DNA of 64,000 nt. It comes from an uncultured Phaeodactylibacter sp. (GTDB lineage: Bacteria; Bacteroidota; Bacteroidia; Chitinophagales; Saprospiraceae). Position 1 is the first letter of the stretch. Each line of letters opens with the position of its first letter. The DNA lies in contig CAJXNH010000001.1 in assembly GCA_913057245.1 (NCBI GenBank), forward strand, positions 145,254-209,253, written 5' to 3'. Both the position numbers and the translations under genes were made by a program. The notes under the pieces are model-generated. The model was not told where the DNA came from. It made no database searches and was given only the letters and a program-made list of their open reading frames with translations. Of the stretch, positions 46,220 to 55,300 are shown one piece after another.

Positions 46220-46441
46220 TACGATTAGACCGAGATAGTTGACAGTCTTTTCACGCTTGAGCGCTAACTGGTGCGGGGGTGTTAACGGTCTAACATCTAC
46301 GGTTCAATCCATTAGTGCATTGAGCCGTAAACAATTGATCTCCAAATGCCATGCGCAATTGAGTTCCTAAGCCTGAAAACACTATTCAATAATCCACTGT
46401 CTGCACCATTTCTGTCCAAAATTGAACTGTGCAGGGCTAGA

Positions 46442-46509
46442 GCCCCGTTAGGGGCAAAATGTCGGTAACCCAAAGGCACCGCACCGGTTCCGCGCCGTTA
46501 GGTGCGGAA
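46442..46509 (+). repeat. two GTTA-loop hairpins with different stems
   Basis: GCCCC-GTTA-GGGGC (46442-46455) and TTCCGCGCC-GTTA-GGTGCGGAA (46488-46509) share the loop and the following AATGT but differ in stem sequence while keeping pairing. They lie in the 419-base gap between the methyltransferase and zinc-ribbon genes. The rest of that gap shows no gene. Confidence 0.65.
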
Positions 46510-46638
46510 TGTAAGCTGCTGAAGCGGTTGAGCCGACGAGTCTGCCTCGCCCGAATTACCTGCTTTTTTGCCACCGAAGGCCTTACGACAGCTGCACTTT
46601 AGATAGTCAGGCATTCGCGGCTCAATCTGCTGGCTGCA

Positions 46639-46938
46639 TTAATGTTCTTCAGTCCTGAAGCGGTCCAACAGGTAAAACAAAGCGCCCAACGGGATAAGCG
46701 GCAGCAACCACAAAATTTGGGCACCGTTTAGCCCAAGAGCTTCCTTCAGCAGGTAAAGTACGCCCATCCAAACCGTAAATCCAAGGGCCACCAGCAACCG
46801 CCGTTTGCGGTCAAAGCGGAGGTCCGTCCCACACTCCGGGCAAGGCCAGGTGTCCCCCAGGCTACGGAAGAGCATGCCGCTGAGGTATGCTTTGGGGCTG
46901 TATCGGTATTGGCAGTTTGGACAAGTTCTCGCATCCAT
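46639..46938 (-). CDS. small zinc-ribbon membrane protein
   Basis: The 99-residue product has two CxxC pairs (CPNC at 6-9, CPEC at 33-36), a zinc ribbon, then two membrane helices (LLVALGFTVWMGVLYLL and ILWLLPLIPLGALFYLL). It is monocistronic. No family name is certain; similar short proteins occur in many bacteria without known function. Confidence 0.75.
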   Translation of the reverse strand: MDARTCPNCQYRYSPKAYLSGMLFRSLGDTWPCPECGTDLRFDRKRRLLVALGFTVWMGVLYLLKEALGLNGAQILWLLPLIPLGALFYLLDRFRTEEH

Positions 46939-47105
46939 AATTAGTAGAGTTTAATTTTTTCTGCTAGATTCCCGGGGAACATCTACAGGGAGTATATCTA
47001 ATAACAAAGGTCATCCCTTTTGGATGCTCAGTCCGTCATTTTGATGATTTTTGTGAGGCTGAAAACCGGTAACGGTTGTGGCTGAAACCCTTCGCAGCTA
47101 TGCTC

Positions 47106-47270
47106 AGTTGCAACCCTCCGCGACCTTTGCGAATACCCTTGCGGCCTTTGCGTGCCCCCCTCCGCGACCTTTGCGAATACCCTTGCGGCCTTTGCGTGAA
47201 CCCCTCCACGATCTCTGCGACCCCCCTTCGCGGCCTTCGCGTGAACCCCCTCCGTGAACCTTGCAAGCCC
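47106..47270 (+). repeat. about seven imperfect 21-23-bp units with GCGxCCTTTGCG core
   Basis: Units such as CCTCCGCGACCTTTGCGAAT and CCCTTGCGGCCTTTGCGTG alternate and decay towards the right (CTCCACGATCTCTGCGAC, CTTCGCGGCCTTCGCGTGAA). They fill most of the leader of pepD. The remainder of 46939-47318 shows no gene. I know similar TTCGCGGCCTTCGCGTGA-like repeats only as unexplained intergenic sequence. Confidence 0.7.
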
Positions 47271-47318
47271 CCCAAGCTGTTAAATCATAAGAACAAGACA
47301 ACAATAGCAAAAAATACC

Positions 47319-48773
47319 ATGAGTCAAATTCCCACCCTGAGCCTTGAGCCCAAGCCCATCTGGAAAAACTTCGAAGCCCTGAACGCTGTGCCCCGCCCTT
47401 CCAAAAAGGAAGACCGGGTCATTGCCTTCATGCGCGCCTTTGGCGAAAGCCTGAAACTGCCCACCCTGGTCGATGAACTGGGCAACGTCGTCATCAAAAA
47501 GCCCGCGACGCCCGGCATGGAAAACCGCCCCACCGTCATTCTTCAATCTCATCTCGATATGGTGCATCAAAAAAATGCCGACACCGACTTCGACTTCAAT
47601 ACCGAGGGTATCCGCAGCACCATACAGGGGGAATGGGTAACCGCAGAAGGCACCACGCTGGGCGCAGACAACGGCATTGGCGTGGCTGCCATCATGGCTG
47701 TGCTGGAAGCCGATGACCTGAAGCACCCGCCCATTGAAGCCCTTTTTACCATAGATGAAGAAACAGGCATGACTGGTGCCAAGGGGCTCGATGCGAGCAT
47801 GCTGGAGGGCAGCATCCTGCTCAACCTGGACTCCGAAGAAGACGACGAACTAACCATCGGCTGTGCGGGCGGTATCGACAGCAATACCCAAATGGACTAC
47901 ACGGAGGAAGCCCCACCAACCAACAGTACAGCCCTGCAACTCACCGTCCGCGGGCTTAAAGGCGGTCACTCTGGTATGGACATCCATAAGGGTCGGGCGA
48001 ATGCCAATAAGCTAATGAACCGCCTGCTGTACAAAACAGGTGAACCCTACGGGCTGCGCATCGCCTCCATTGATGGCGGCAGCCTCCGCAACGCCATTCC
48101 ACGGGAGTCTGTAGCCATAGTGGTGGTTCCCAACGGGCATCTGACTGCCTTCCTTGAAGCCTTTGAAGCCCGTCGCCGGGAAATGTTGCGTGAGTTTGCC
48201 AGCATTGAGGCGGGTATGCAAATCGAGCAAGCTGAAACCACCCTCCCCGAAAAGGTCATGCGGCTGGAAGACCAGGAAAAAGTCCTCGCTGCTCTTTACG
48301 CCGTCCCCAATGGCGTCTGGCGCATGAGCCCCGATATCCCCAATCTGGTGGAAACCTCCAGCAGCCTGGCGCGGGTGATTGTGAAGGACGGAAGTTTTGT
48401 AACCCAAAGCCTGCAGCGTAGTTCCATCGAATCCGGAAAGCACGACGTAGCCGCTGCCGTCCGCGCTGCCTTTGAAGCTGTTGGTGCGACAGTGGTAAAC
48501 GATGGCGACTACCCCGGGTGGGCACCTAATGCTGATTCCAAAATCATGCGCACGATGGAAGGCCTGTACAAAGACCTCTTCGACGATGCCCCCAAGGTCT
48601 CTGCCTGTCACGCCGGACTGGAATGCGGCATTCTCAGTCAGCATATGCCGGAGCTGGATATGATTTCCTTCGGCCCCACGATCCACCATGCCCACTCGCC
48701 CGATGAGCAGGTAAATATTGCTTCGGTGCAGAAGTTTTGGCGGTACTTGACAGGGGCGCTGGAAAGGGTATAA
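47319..48773 (+). CDS. pepD: cytosol non-specific dipeptidase (aminoacyl-histidine dipeptidase, M20C)
   Basis: This 484-residue M20 zinc peptidase has LQSHLDMVHQKN (first metal His/Asp), GADNGIGVAAIMAVLE, the catalytic/metal acidic pair in IDEETGMTGAKGL, NLDSEEDDELTIGCAGG, CHAGLECGIL, and FGPTIHHAHSPDEQVNI. It hydrolyses Xaa-His and other dipeptides in the cytoplasm. ATG 47319 is chosen; the frame is open through the repeat leader, but that part is Pro/Arg/Cys-rich and not peptidase-like. Confidence 0.95.
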   Translation: MSQIPTLSLEPKPIWKNFEALNAVPRPSKKEDRVIAFMRAFGESLKLPTLVDELGNVVIKKPATPGMENRPTVILQSHLDMVHQKNADTDFDFNTEGIRSTIQGEWVTAEGTTLGADNGIGVAAIMAVLEADDLKHPPIEALFTIDEETGMTGAKGLDASMLEGSILLNLDSEEDDELTIGCAGGIDSNTQMDYTEEAPPTNSTALQLTVRGLKGGHSGMDIHKGRANANKLMNRLLYKTGEPYGLRIASIDGGSLRNAIPRESVAIVVVPNGHLTAFLEAFEARRREMLREFASIEAGMQIEQAETTLPEKVMRLEDQEKVLAALYAVPNGVWRMSPDIPNLVETSSSLARVIVKDGSFVTQSLQRSSIESGKHDVAAAVRAAFEAVGATVVNDGDYPGWAPNADSKIMRTMEGLYKDLFDDAPKVSACHAGLECGILSQHMPELDMISFGPTIHHAHSPDEQVNIASVQKFWRYLTGALERV

Positions 48774-48823
48774 ACTAAGCAATACTCAGCTTAAAATGCA
48801 GGTCTGTTCTATTGTGGACAGGC

Positions 48824-49990
48824 CTACTCGCCAATCATCATTGCAAGAGTCAGGTGATGGGTAAACAGGCGTATGGAGTGCTGCAATGAATTTTTGTTGC
48901 CAAGTGAACTTTCATGTTCGTATTCTAGAACCATTCTAAGTTTATCTCGCAGTGGTAAGCGTACGCCAAAACCTGCCCTCCAGCCATATTCATCCCGGGC
49001 AATTCTCGGGATTTCCTCTTCGATGAGCGTAATGATCTTGGCTTGTGCCCTGCGGGCGCCCAGACTGAAAGTAGCACCACCGTGGATATATGGAGTGCCC
49101 CAAGTCTGAGGAAACGTGTACTGAACGGAAATCGGTGTGTTTATGAAAACAAAATCATAATCTACTCTAATGTCATAATTATAATTAGGAGAGGGCTCTT
49201 CCGCAAAGCCACCCTTTCGGATAATCCGAATCTCAGGCTGTACAGCCCAGCGGTCATTAAAATTAGTGAAATTCATAAATACACCACCTGAGTAATTACG
49301 TTTGTATTGAAATGGAAATTCAGAAAAGTAGATATCTGAATTCAAATAACGTAAGGAACTCAAACCCAAGCCTCCTTTCAACCCGTAACGCAAACGAATG
49401 CGGCTTGATTTTTCAAAGCTTGCAGTGGAACTGCCCATACAATCATTGAAATCATTAACGATTCCAGTCAAATCATTGGAGGTATAGCTCAGGTAGCGCG
49501 CTTTTTCGGCTACTTTCGGACAACTTCTCAAAATATAAGCCATAATATCCCGGTATCTGTAGTCTCGGCGATAAGTCTGATTAATTTCTGAGATCCCGTT
49601 GAATTCGTCAGGTCGCCGCTCCAGAACAATCCATCTGCCTTCAGGAACCTTGAGGAAATAAGCTTTCTCCTGATATTTAAACAGGCTAAGCGCTCCGATG
49701 GATAATGGAAGAACGATTAGACGATCCGTGCCTTGATGATTACCGGAAGTGTCCACACTTTGAAAGAATAGCCTGCCCACCTTGAAGCAAAGGACTTCAT
49801 TGGCAGCATAAGTTTTAAATGCCTCCTTTGTCTCAGATTGATATCTAAGTGTATTGGTGGTGTCGGAAGGAGCAAAAAGAATATTCCCTTTCAGGGTGTC
49901 TCCTTCATTTGTGACCAAGAAATCTCCCTGGGCAAGCATAAAATAAGGCATTAGCAGGAAAGCATACAGCAGGCGAGTCTGAATATTCAT
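48824..49990 (-). CDS. outer-membrane protein with N-terminal unknown domain and C-terminal barrel
   Basis: The 388-residue protein has a signal peptide (TRLLYAFLLMPYFMLAQG). The N-terminal part begins DFLVTNEGDTLKGNILF and contains AYFLKVPEGRWIVLERRPD; I have seen such GDTLxGxI openings in Bacteroidota envelope proteins but know no function. From about residue 195 it is a PorT-like barrel (RLRYGLKGGLGLSSLRY, WAVQPEIRIIRKGGF, GWRAGFGVRLPLRDKLRMVLEYEH). Monocistronic. Confidence 0.65.
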   Translation of the reverse strand: MNIQTRLLYAFLLMPYFMLAQGDFLVTNEGDTLKGNILFAPSDTTNTLRYQSETKEAFKTYAANEVLCFKVGRLFFQSVDTSGNHQGTDRLIVLPLSIGALSLFKYQEKAYFLKVPEGRWIVLERRPDEFNGISEINQTYRRDYRYRDIMAYILRSCPKVAEKARYLSYTSNDLTGIVNDFNDCMGSSTASFEKSSRIRLRYGLKGGLGLSSLRYLNSDIYFSEFPFQYKRNYSGGVFMNFTNFNDRWAVQPEIRIIRKGGFAEEPSPNYNYDIRVDYDFVFINTPISVQYTFPQTWGTPYIHGGATFSLGARRAQAKIITLIEEEIPRIARDEYGWRAGFGVRLPLRDKLRMVLEYEHESSLGNKNSLQHSIRLFTHHLTLAMMIGE

Positions 49991-50166
49991 TTTGGGTTAA
50001 ATTTTCTCAAAGATAAGGCTGCTTTACAATTCTGTGAGATCAGTAATACAGATTTTCTAAACAAAACCGACTTTTAGCGAATTTTCGCTAAATTTTATTG
50101 CGTGTCCGGTCAAATATGCCGATATTATGCGGGTAAAATCATTACCTACAAAAAAGAGTACAACCC

Positions 50167-51972
50167 ATGGCCGAGTACGTCAATATGGACACCCTGCGCT
50201 TTCAGCTTTATCAGGTGCACGATATGCCGCAGCTTTTTAGGTATGCCCGTTATGCGGAATACGATAAAGATGCAGTGGATATCTTTCTGGACTCAATCAA
50301 GGATTTCTCCGATCAGGATTTATACCCTTCCTTTCGGGAAATGGATGAAGCCCCGGCCCACTTTAAGGATGGCAAAATCGTTGTGCACCCTGCTGTAGGG
50401 GAGGCGATGAAAAAAGGAGGCGAACTGGGTGTGATTGGCGCGTCCTACGACATGGAAGCCGGTGGGCTGCAACTGCCGGGCATGGCCTTTCACGCAGCCT
50501 ACTATATTATGGAAGCAGCCAATAATAACATACCGGGTTATCTGGGGCTGACCGCCGGTGCGGCCCACCTCATTATTGCCTTTGGCAACGAATGGCTGAA
50601 CGAAACCTTTGTGGGTAAAATGCTGGGCGGTCAGTGGGGCGGTACCATGTGCCTCACGGAGCCACAGGCAGGCAGCTCACTTTCGGATATCACCACCACT
50701 GCCTACCCTCAGGAGGATGGCACTTACCGGATCAAAGGGCAGAAGATTTTCATCTCCGGAGGGGATCATGAGCACAATGAGAATTTTGTGCACCTGGTGC
50801 TGGCCCGCATCGAAGGCGCACCGGCAGGCACGAAGGGGATCTCCTTGTTTGTGGTGCCGAAAAAGCGCCCGGAAGCAGGCAACCTGGTACCCAATGACGT
50901 TATCACGGCGGGCGATTACCAAAAGATGGGCCAAAAGGGTTACTGTACCACCCACCTGGTATTTGGAGAAAATGAAGGGTCTACCGGCTGGCTCGTAGGT
51001 GAGCCGCATAAGGGGCTGAAGTACATGTTCCAAATGATGAATGAGGCGCGGATCGCGGTAGGGCGAGGTGCGGTATCTATCGCTTCGGCGGCCTATCATG
51101 CTTCCCTGCAGTACGCACAGGAGCGCCCGCAGGGCCGCCGCCTGAAAAACGATGGCACCAAGGATGTTTCCGAAGACCAAACCCTTATCATTAACCACCC
51201 GGATGTACGCCGGATGCTGCTCCTGCAAAAGGCCATCTACGAAGGGGCGTTGAGTGTGGTTAATCAGACGGCACTTTATCACGATCTGGAAATGGTATCC
51301 GAAGGGGAAGACCATGAAAAATACTACCTCCTGCTGGAACTGCTCACGCCGATTGCCAAAACCTACCCATCTGAGAAGTGCCGGGAAGCCGTGGACAATG
51401 GGCTGCAGGTGCTGGGCGGTTACGGTTTCTGCACCGATTTCGTGTTGCAGCAATACCTGAGAGATATCCGGATCATGTCTATTTACGAAGGCACCACTGG
51501 CATTCAGTCGCAGGATCTCCTGGGGCGCAAGGTGACGATGCAGAAAGGCAAAGCCCTTGAATACCTGGCTGCCGAAGTGCAAAAGGACATGGAAGCGGCG
51601 CTGACCTACGATGAGCTCAAGCCTTACGCTGGCATACTCGGCCAAAAACTACAGCTGGTGCAAAAAGTATTGGGCAAGCTGATGCCTTACGCCATGAAGG
51701 GGCAGTATGAGCGCTACCTGTCCGACGCGACCTTGTTCATGCAGATGATGAGCACGGTAGTGGTAGGCTGGCAATGGCTCAAAATGGCGACTGCTGCCAA
51801 GCAGGCCCTTGTCACCGGCGATGATACGTACACCACGGCTTTCTACGAAAGTAAGGTGCATACCCTTAAGTTTTTCTACAAGTACGAACTGGCGAAAGTC
51901 GACAGCCTGGCTCAAATCCTGATGGACGAGGCCGTGCTGACGATCCTGGAAGAGCAGGAGCTGATTTGTTAG
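50167..51972 (+). CDS. acyl-CoA dehydrogenase
   Basis: The 601-residue flavoprotein shows ACAD motifs MCLTEPQAGSSLSDITT (about residue 163), KGQKIFISGGDHE, the flavin-binding QVLGGYGF segment, and the catalytic Glu in RIMSIYEGTTGIQSQDL (about residue 440). The C-terminal ~130 residues are an extra helical domain as in long FadE/AcdA forms. It oxidises acyl-CoA in beta-oxidation or a related pathway; chain length is unknown. Monocistronic. Confidence 0.93.
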   Translation: MAEYVNMDTLRFQLYQVHDMPQLFRYARYAEYDKDAVDIFLDSIKDFSDQDLYPSFREMDEAPAHFKDGKIVVHPAVGEAMKKGGELGVIGASYDMEAGGLQLPGMAFHAAYYIMEAANNNIPGYLGLTAGAAHLIIAFGNEWLNETFVGKMLGGQWGGTMCLTEPQAGSSLSDITTTAYPQEDGTYRIKGQKIFISGGDHEHNENFVHLVLARIEGAPAGTKGISLFVVPKKRPEAGNLVPNDVITAGDYQKMGQKGYCTTHLVFGENEGSTGWLVGEPHKGLKYMFQMMNEARIAVGRGAVSIASAAYHASLQYAQERPQGRRLKNDGTKDVSEDQTLIINHPDVRRMLLLQKAIYEGALSVVNQTALYHDLEMVSEGEDHEKYYLLLELLTPIAKTYPSEKCREAVDNGLQVLGGYGFCTDFVLQQYLRDIRIMSIYEGTTGIQSQDLLGRKVTMQKGKALEYLAAEVQKDMEAALTYDELKPYAGILGQKLQLVQKVLGKLMPYAMKGQYERYLSDATLFMQMMSTVVVGWQWLKMATAAKQALVTGDDTYTTAFYESKVHTLKFFYKYELAKVDSLAQILMDEAVLTILEEQELIC

Positions 51973-52107
51973 GCTTTAGGGCAAATGCACCAAAATTTGA
52001 ATATGAATGGAGTACGTTTGGAACATGTCGCGGAACACGTAAGAGCGGGTGGCGGCTGCCGAAATTGCATGTTCGACGGAGGAGTTTGCGAATTTCTAGC
52101 GTTTTTG

Positions 52108-52136
52108 CTTCCTTTTTTCGCGATGAAAAAAGGAAG
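52108..52136. repeat. perfect 12-bp stem palindrome in the ACAD-adhesin intergenic region
   Basis: CTTCCTTTTTTC (52108-52119) pairs perfectly with GAAAAAAGGAAG (52125-52136) around a 5-base loop. No T-run follows on either strand. It lies in a 347-base gap (51973-52319) that holds no supported gene. I suspect a dispersed element but cannot show a second copy here. Confidence 0.5.
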
Positions 52137-52262
52137 AGCCCCACTGGCTTTAGGCGAAGAACAGACTAAAACGCCATGCCCGAGAGCCTTCATCGCCCGT
52201 TTTCATGAAAACTCAGTTTGGTGGGTTTGCCCTAGTTAGTCTTGCTCCACGCCTACAACCAA

Positions 52263-52300
52263 ACAACGCCCAGTAAGCCTTTTCGCTCACCGGGCGTTGT
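52263..52300 (-). terminator. hairpin after the giant adhesin gene
   Basis: On the minus strand ACAACGCCCGGT pairs with AC(T)GGGCGTTGT around a ~13-base loop, followed by TTGG, 20 bases after the adhesin stop codon. Stem strength and position fit a terminator, although the T-run is poor. Confidence 0.5.
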
Positions 52301-52319
52301 CGATTGCGGGCATTCGAAT

Positions 52320-55300
52320 TTACCGCATCAGAACCACGTCGCCTTTGAACTGTGCGGTGGTCCCGTTATTGAAGGTCACCGTTACGTAGTACACGAAGAC
52401 GCCGCTATTCATGAGGTCGCCGCGGAAGGTGCCATCCCAGCCAAACTGATCGTCATTGATGGGGAAGTTGTAAGCTTCAAAGACAGGCTCCCCCCAGCGG
52501 TTATAAACCTGGAATTCATCGACCTGCTCCACCCGGTCATCTCCCTGAACATAGAAAATGTCATTGACGCCATCATCATTTGGAGAGAAGACATTGGGGA
52601 GGTAAACGCTTTGGCGCTGGTCCACAATGACGTTGACTTGGTCTCCCGCCATACAGCCATTGATGTCCTGCACCATTACCGAATATGCCGTAGTGACCAG
52701 AGGCGTAACCACCTGCTCCAGGCAATCCGGGCATTCGGTTAGGAAGCGGGGCTCCCAGATGATGGTGTCGATATCTTCAGGCGCTATGTTGGTCTCAATG
52801 GCCAGAATAGCTGATGCACCAGTTTGTATGTCGATGTCTTCGCCCAAACTGACTTCCAGCTCAAGTGGCTGATTGATGAGGATAGCAGCGGTAGTTACAC
52901 AACCATTCACATCCTGTACCGCAACAGAGTAGTTGCCATCATCCAGCCCGGTAAAGGTGCTGTTGTTTTGGAAAGCGCCACCGTCAAGGGCGTAAACGTA
53001 GGGCGGTGTGCCTCCTTCCGCCACTATCTGCACGGCGCCATCGGTTTCCCCAAAGCAGGAAATAGGGCTGACGTTGAGGTTGATCAGCAGGTCCTCCGGA
53101 GCAGTGAGGATTACAGAATCCACCGCTATGCAGCCATTGGCGCTGGAGACCGTCACGTAGTGGGTGCCTGCCGGCAAATTGTCTACCTCTGGCGTGTTTG
53201 CACCGGTAGACCAGCTGTAGTTAAAGGGCGGCTCAAATTCGGTGCTGAGGATATCTACTGCAGCCATGCCGTCATCGCCACCGGCACAACTTACCTCAAA
53301 CGGGCCATAGCTGGACGTTACATTAGCAGCAATTTCCAGTGGGGCCAGGGTGGTGGTCGTAATCACCACGCTATCGCACCCAAACTGATTGGTAAAGATC
53401 TCGGTTACGGTCCCCACATTCTCCGGCTGACAGGAAGCAGCACTGATCATGGTGGTATCTGAAGGCAGCAGGGTAGTGGTGGTGACAATCAGGCTGTCGC
53501 ATCCAAACTGATTAGACAATAAGGTCTCCTCTGTGCCTACATCGGCAGGGTCGCAACTGGACTGAGTCAGGAAAGTGGTATCACTGGGCAGCAGGCTCGT
53601 GATGGTCACAATGAGGCTGTCACAGCCGAATTGATTCGTCAGTAGAACCTCCTCTGTCCCCACTTCCGCCGGATCGCAGCTTCCTGCTTCCATCACAGTG
53701 GTGTCACTGGGCAGCAGGCTGGTAAAGGTGATCACCAGACTATCGCACCCGAACTGATTTACAAATAATTCCTGCGTGGTACCTGCCTCTGCCGGGTCGC
53801 AGGTCTCCGCTGCCACTTGCACCGTATCGCTAGGTAGGAGGGTGGTGGTGGTCACGATCAGGCTGTCGCACCCAAACTGATTGACCAACAGGACTTCGGC
53901 TGTGCCTACTTCCGCCGGATCGCAACTGGCTGCATCGAGGAAGGTCGTGTCGCTGGGTAGTAATGTCGTTGTTGTAACCACCAGGCTGTCACACCCGAAC
54001 TGATTGGTCAGCAGGACTTCGGCCGTACCCACGTCCGCCGGGTTGCAGCTGGTGGCATCCAGGAAGACGGTGTCGCTCGGCAAAAGGGTAGTGGTAGTGA
54101 TGACGAGGCTGTCGCACCCGTCCTGATTGCTAAAGAGGTCCTCTGTTGTGCCCACCTCCGCCGGGTCACAGGTGGTCGCATCAAGGAGCGTGGTATCGCT
54201 TTCCAGAAAAAGCGTTGTCGTGACCACAAGGCTATCGCACCCAAACTGATTCATCAGGAGGTCTTCCGTAGTGCCAACATCCGCCGGGTCACAGGAACTG
54301 ATTTCCACGAAAGTGGTATCACTGGGCAGCAGGGTAGTGGTGGTGATAACGAGGCTGTCGCACCCGTCCTGATTGCTAAAGAGCTCCTCCGTTGTGCCCA
54401 CCTCTGCCGGGTCACAGGATTCGAGTTGTACCAGTACCGTATCACTGAGCAGCAGGGAGACGGTGGTTATGATGACACTATCGCAGCCGTCCGTATTGGT
54501 CAGGACCTCTGTGAAGGTCCCGGTTTGCGCCGGATCGCAGTTGGTGTCGCTGAGCAGGGTCGTATCCGGAATATTGACCACAAGAGTGGAAAACAACAGG
54601 CTGTCACAGCTATTGGAACCGACCAGGGTGTCCACATAGGTACCGGGCATGGTTTGGAAAGCACCACCCAGCAGCAGGCTGTCCCCCTGGCAAATTTCCA
54701 ATGTCTGACTGGCACTCGTTGGGAAATTGAGGGTTACAATGGCGCTGTCTGATAATATGTTGCTGCAACCGGCGGGAGAACTGCCGGTTAGGCTCGTCAG
54801 CACATAAGTCGTGGCCACATCTGGCATCACCGGCAGTGTATAAGGCGAGTTGACATTCTCAACCGTATTGGGAACCCCATTGGCTTCATAGGTGAAATCG
54901 AAGGGGGCTGTACCGGCGAATTCAAAGGTGAGGATTGCCGTGCCGCCCTCACAAATTGCGGTATCTCCGGTGATAGAACCATTTGGTAAGGCATAGAAAA
55001 CGACTGGTGCGCCTATGGAAACCGAAAGGCAGGGGCTAATATAGTCGGGAGCGCCGCCCGGGGTGACATCGGTAGCTACGGCGGATACATAATAGGTCTG
55101 ACCATAATTCATACCCATTTGAAAGCCAAATACCGGATTGTCATTTTCTGCAAAAATGGTGCCGAGTGAGGTGCCGTTGTTGTCATGCAGGACGAACAGC
55201 AGGGTATCATTGGGGTCGAGCTGAGCATCCTGATTGTAAACCAGCGTAGCGTTCTCATCCTCACAAGCGGTGACCAGATCGGTGGCCATGGAGCCAGCTG

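Noticed and set aside
46942..47318. N-terminal extension of pepD through the GCGxCCTTTGCG repeats
   Set aside because: The frame is open, but the peptide is Pro/Arg/Cys-rich repeat translation. The M20 peptidase family starts near MSQIPTLSLEP.
50677..51645. 322-residue minus-strand frame
   Set aside because: Fully antisense to the acyl-CoA dehydrogenase, whose motifs are complete.
51969..52193. 74-residue minus-strand frame (RQPPPALTCSATCS)
   Set aside because: It spans the palindrome at 52108 and lacks a start context or domain. I suspect translated dispersed non-coding repeat, but cannot prove it here.
53340..54545. Possible CRISPR-like regular repeats
   Set aside because: The repeats are contiguous 41-codon units in an open reading frame with no spacers; no cas genes are nearby. 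No CRISPR array was seen elsewhere in the window.
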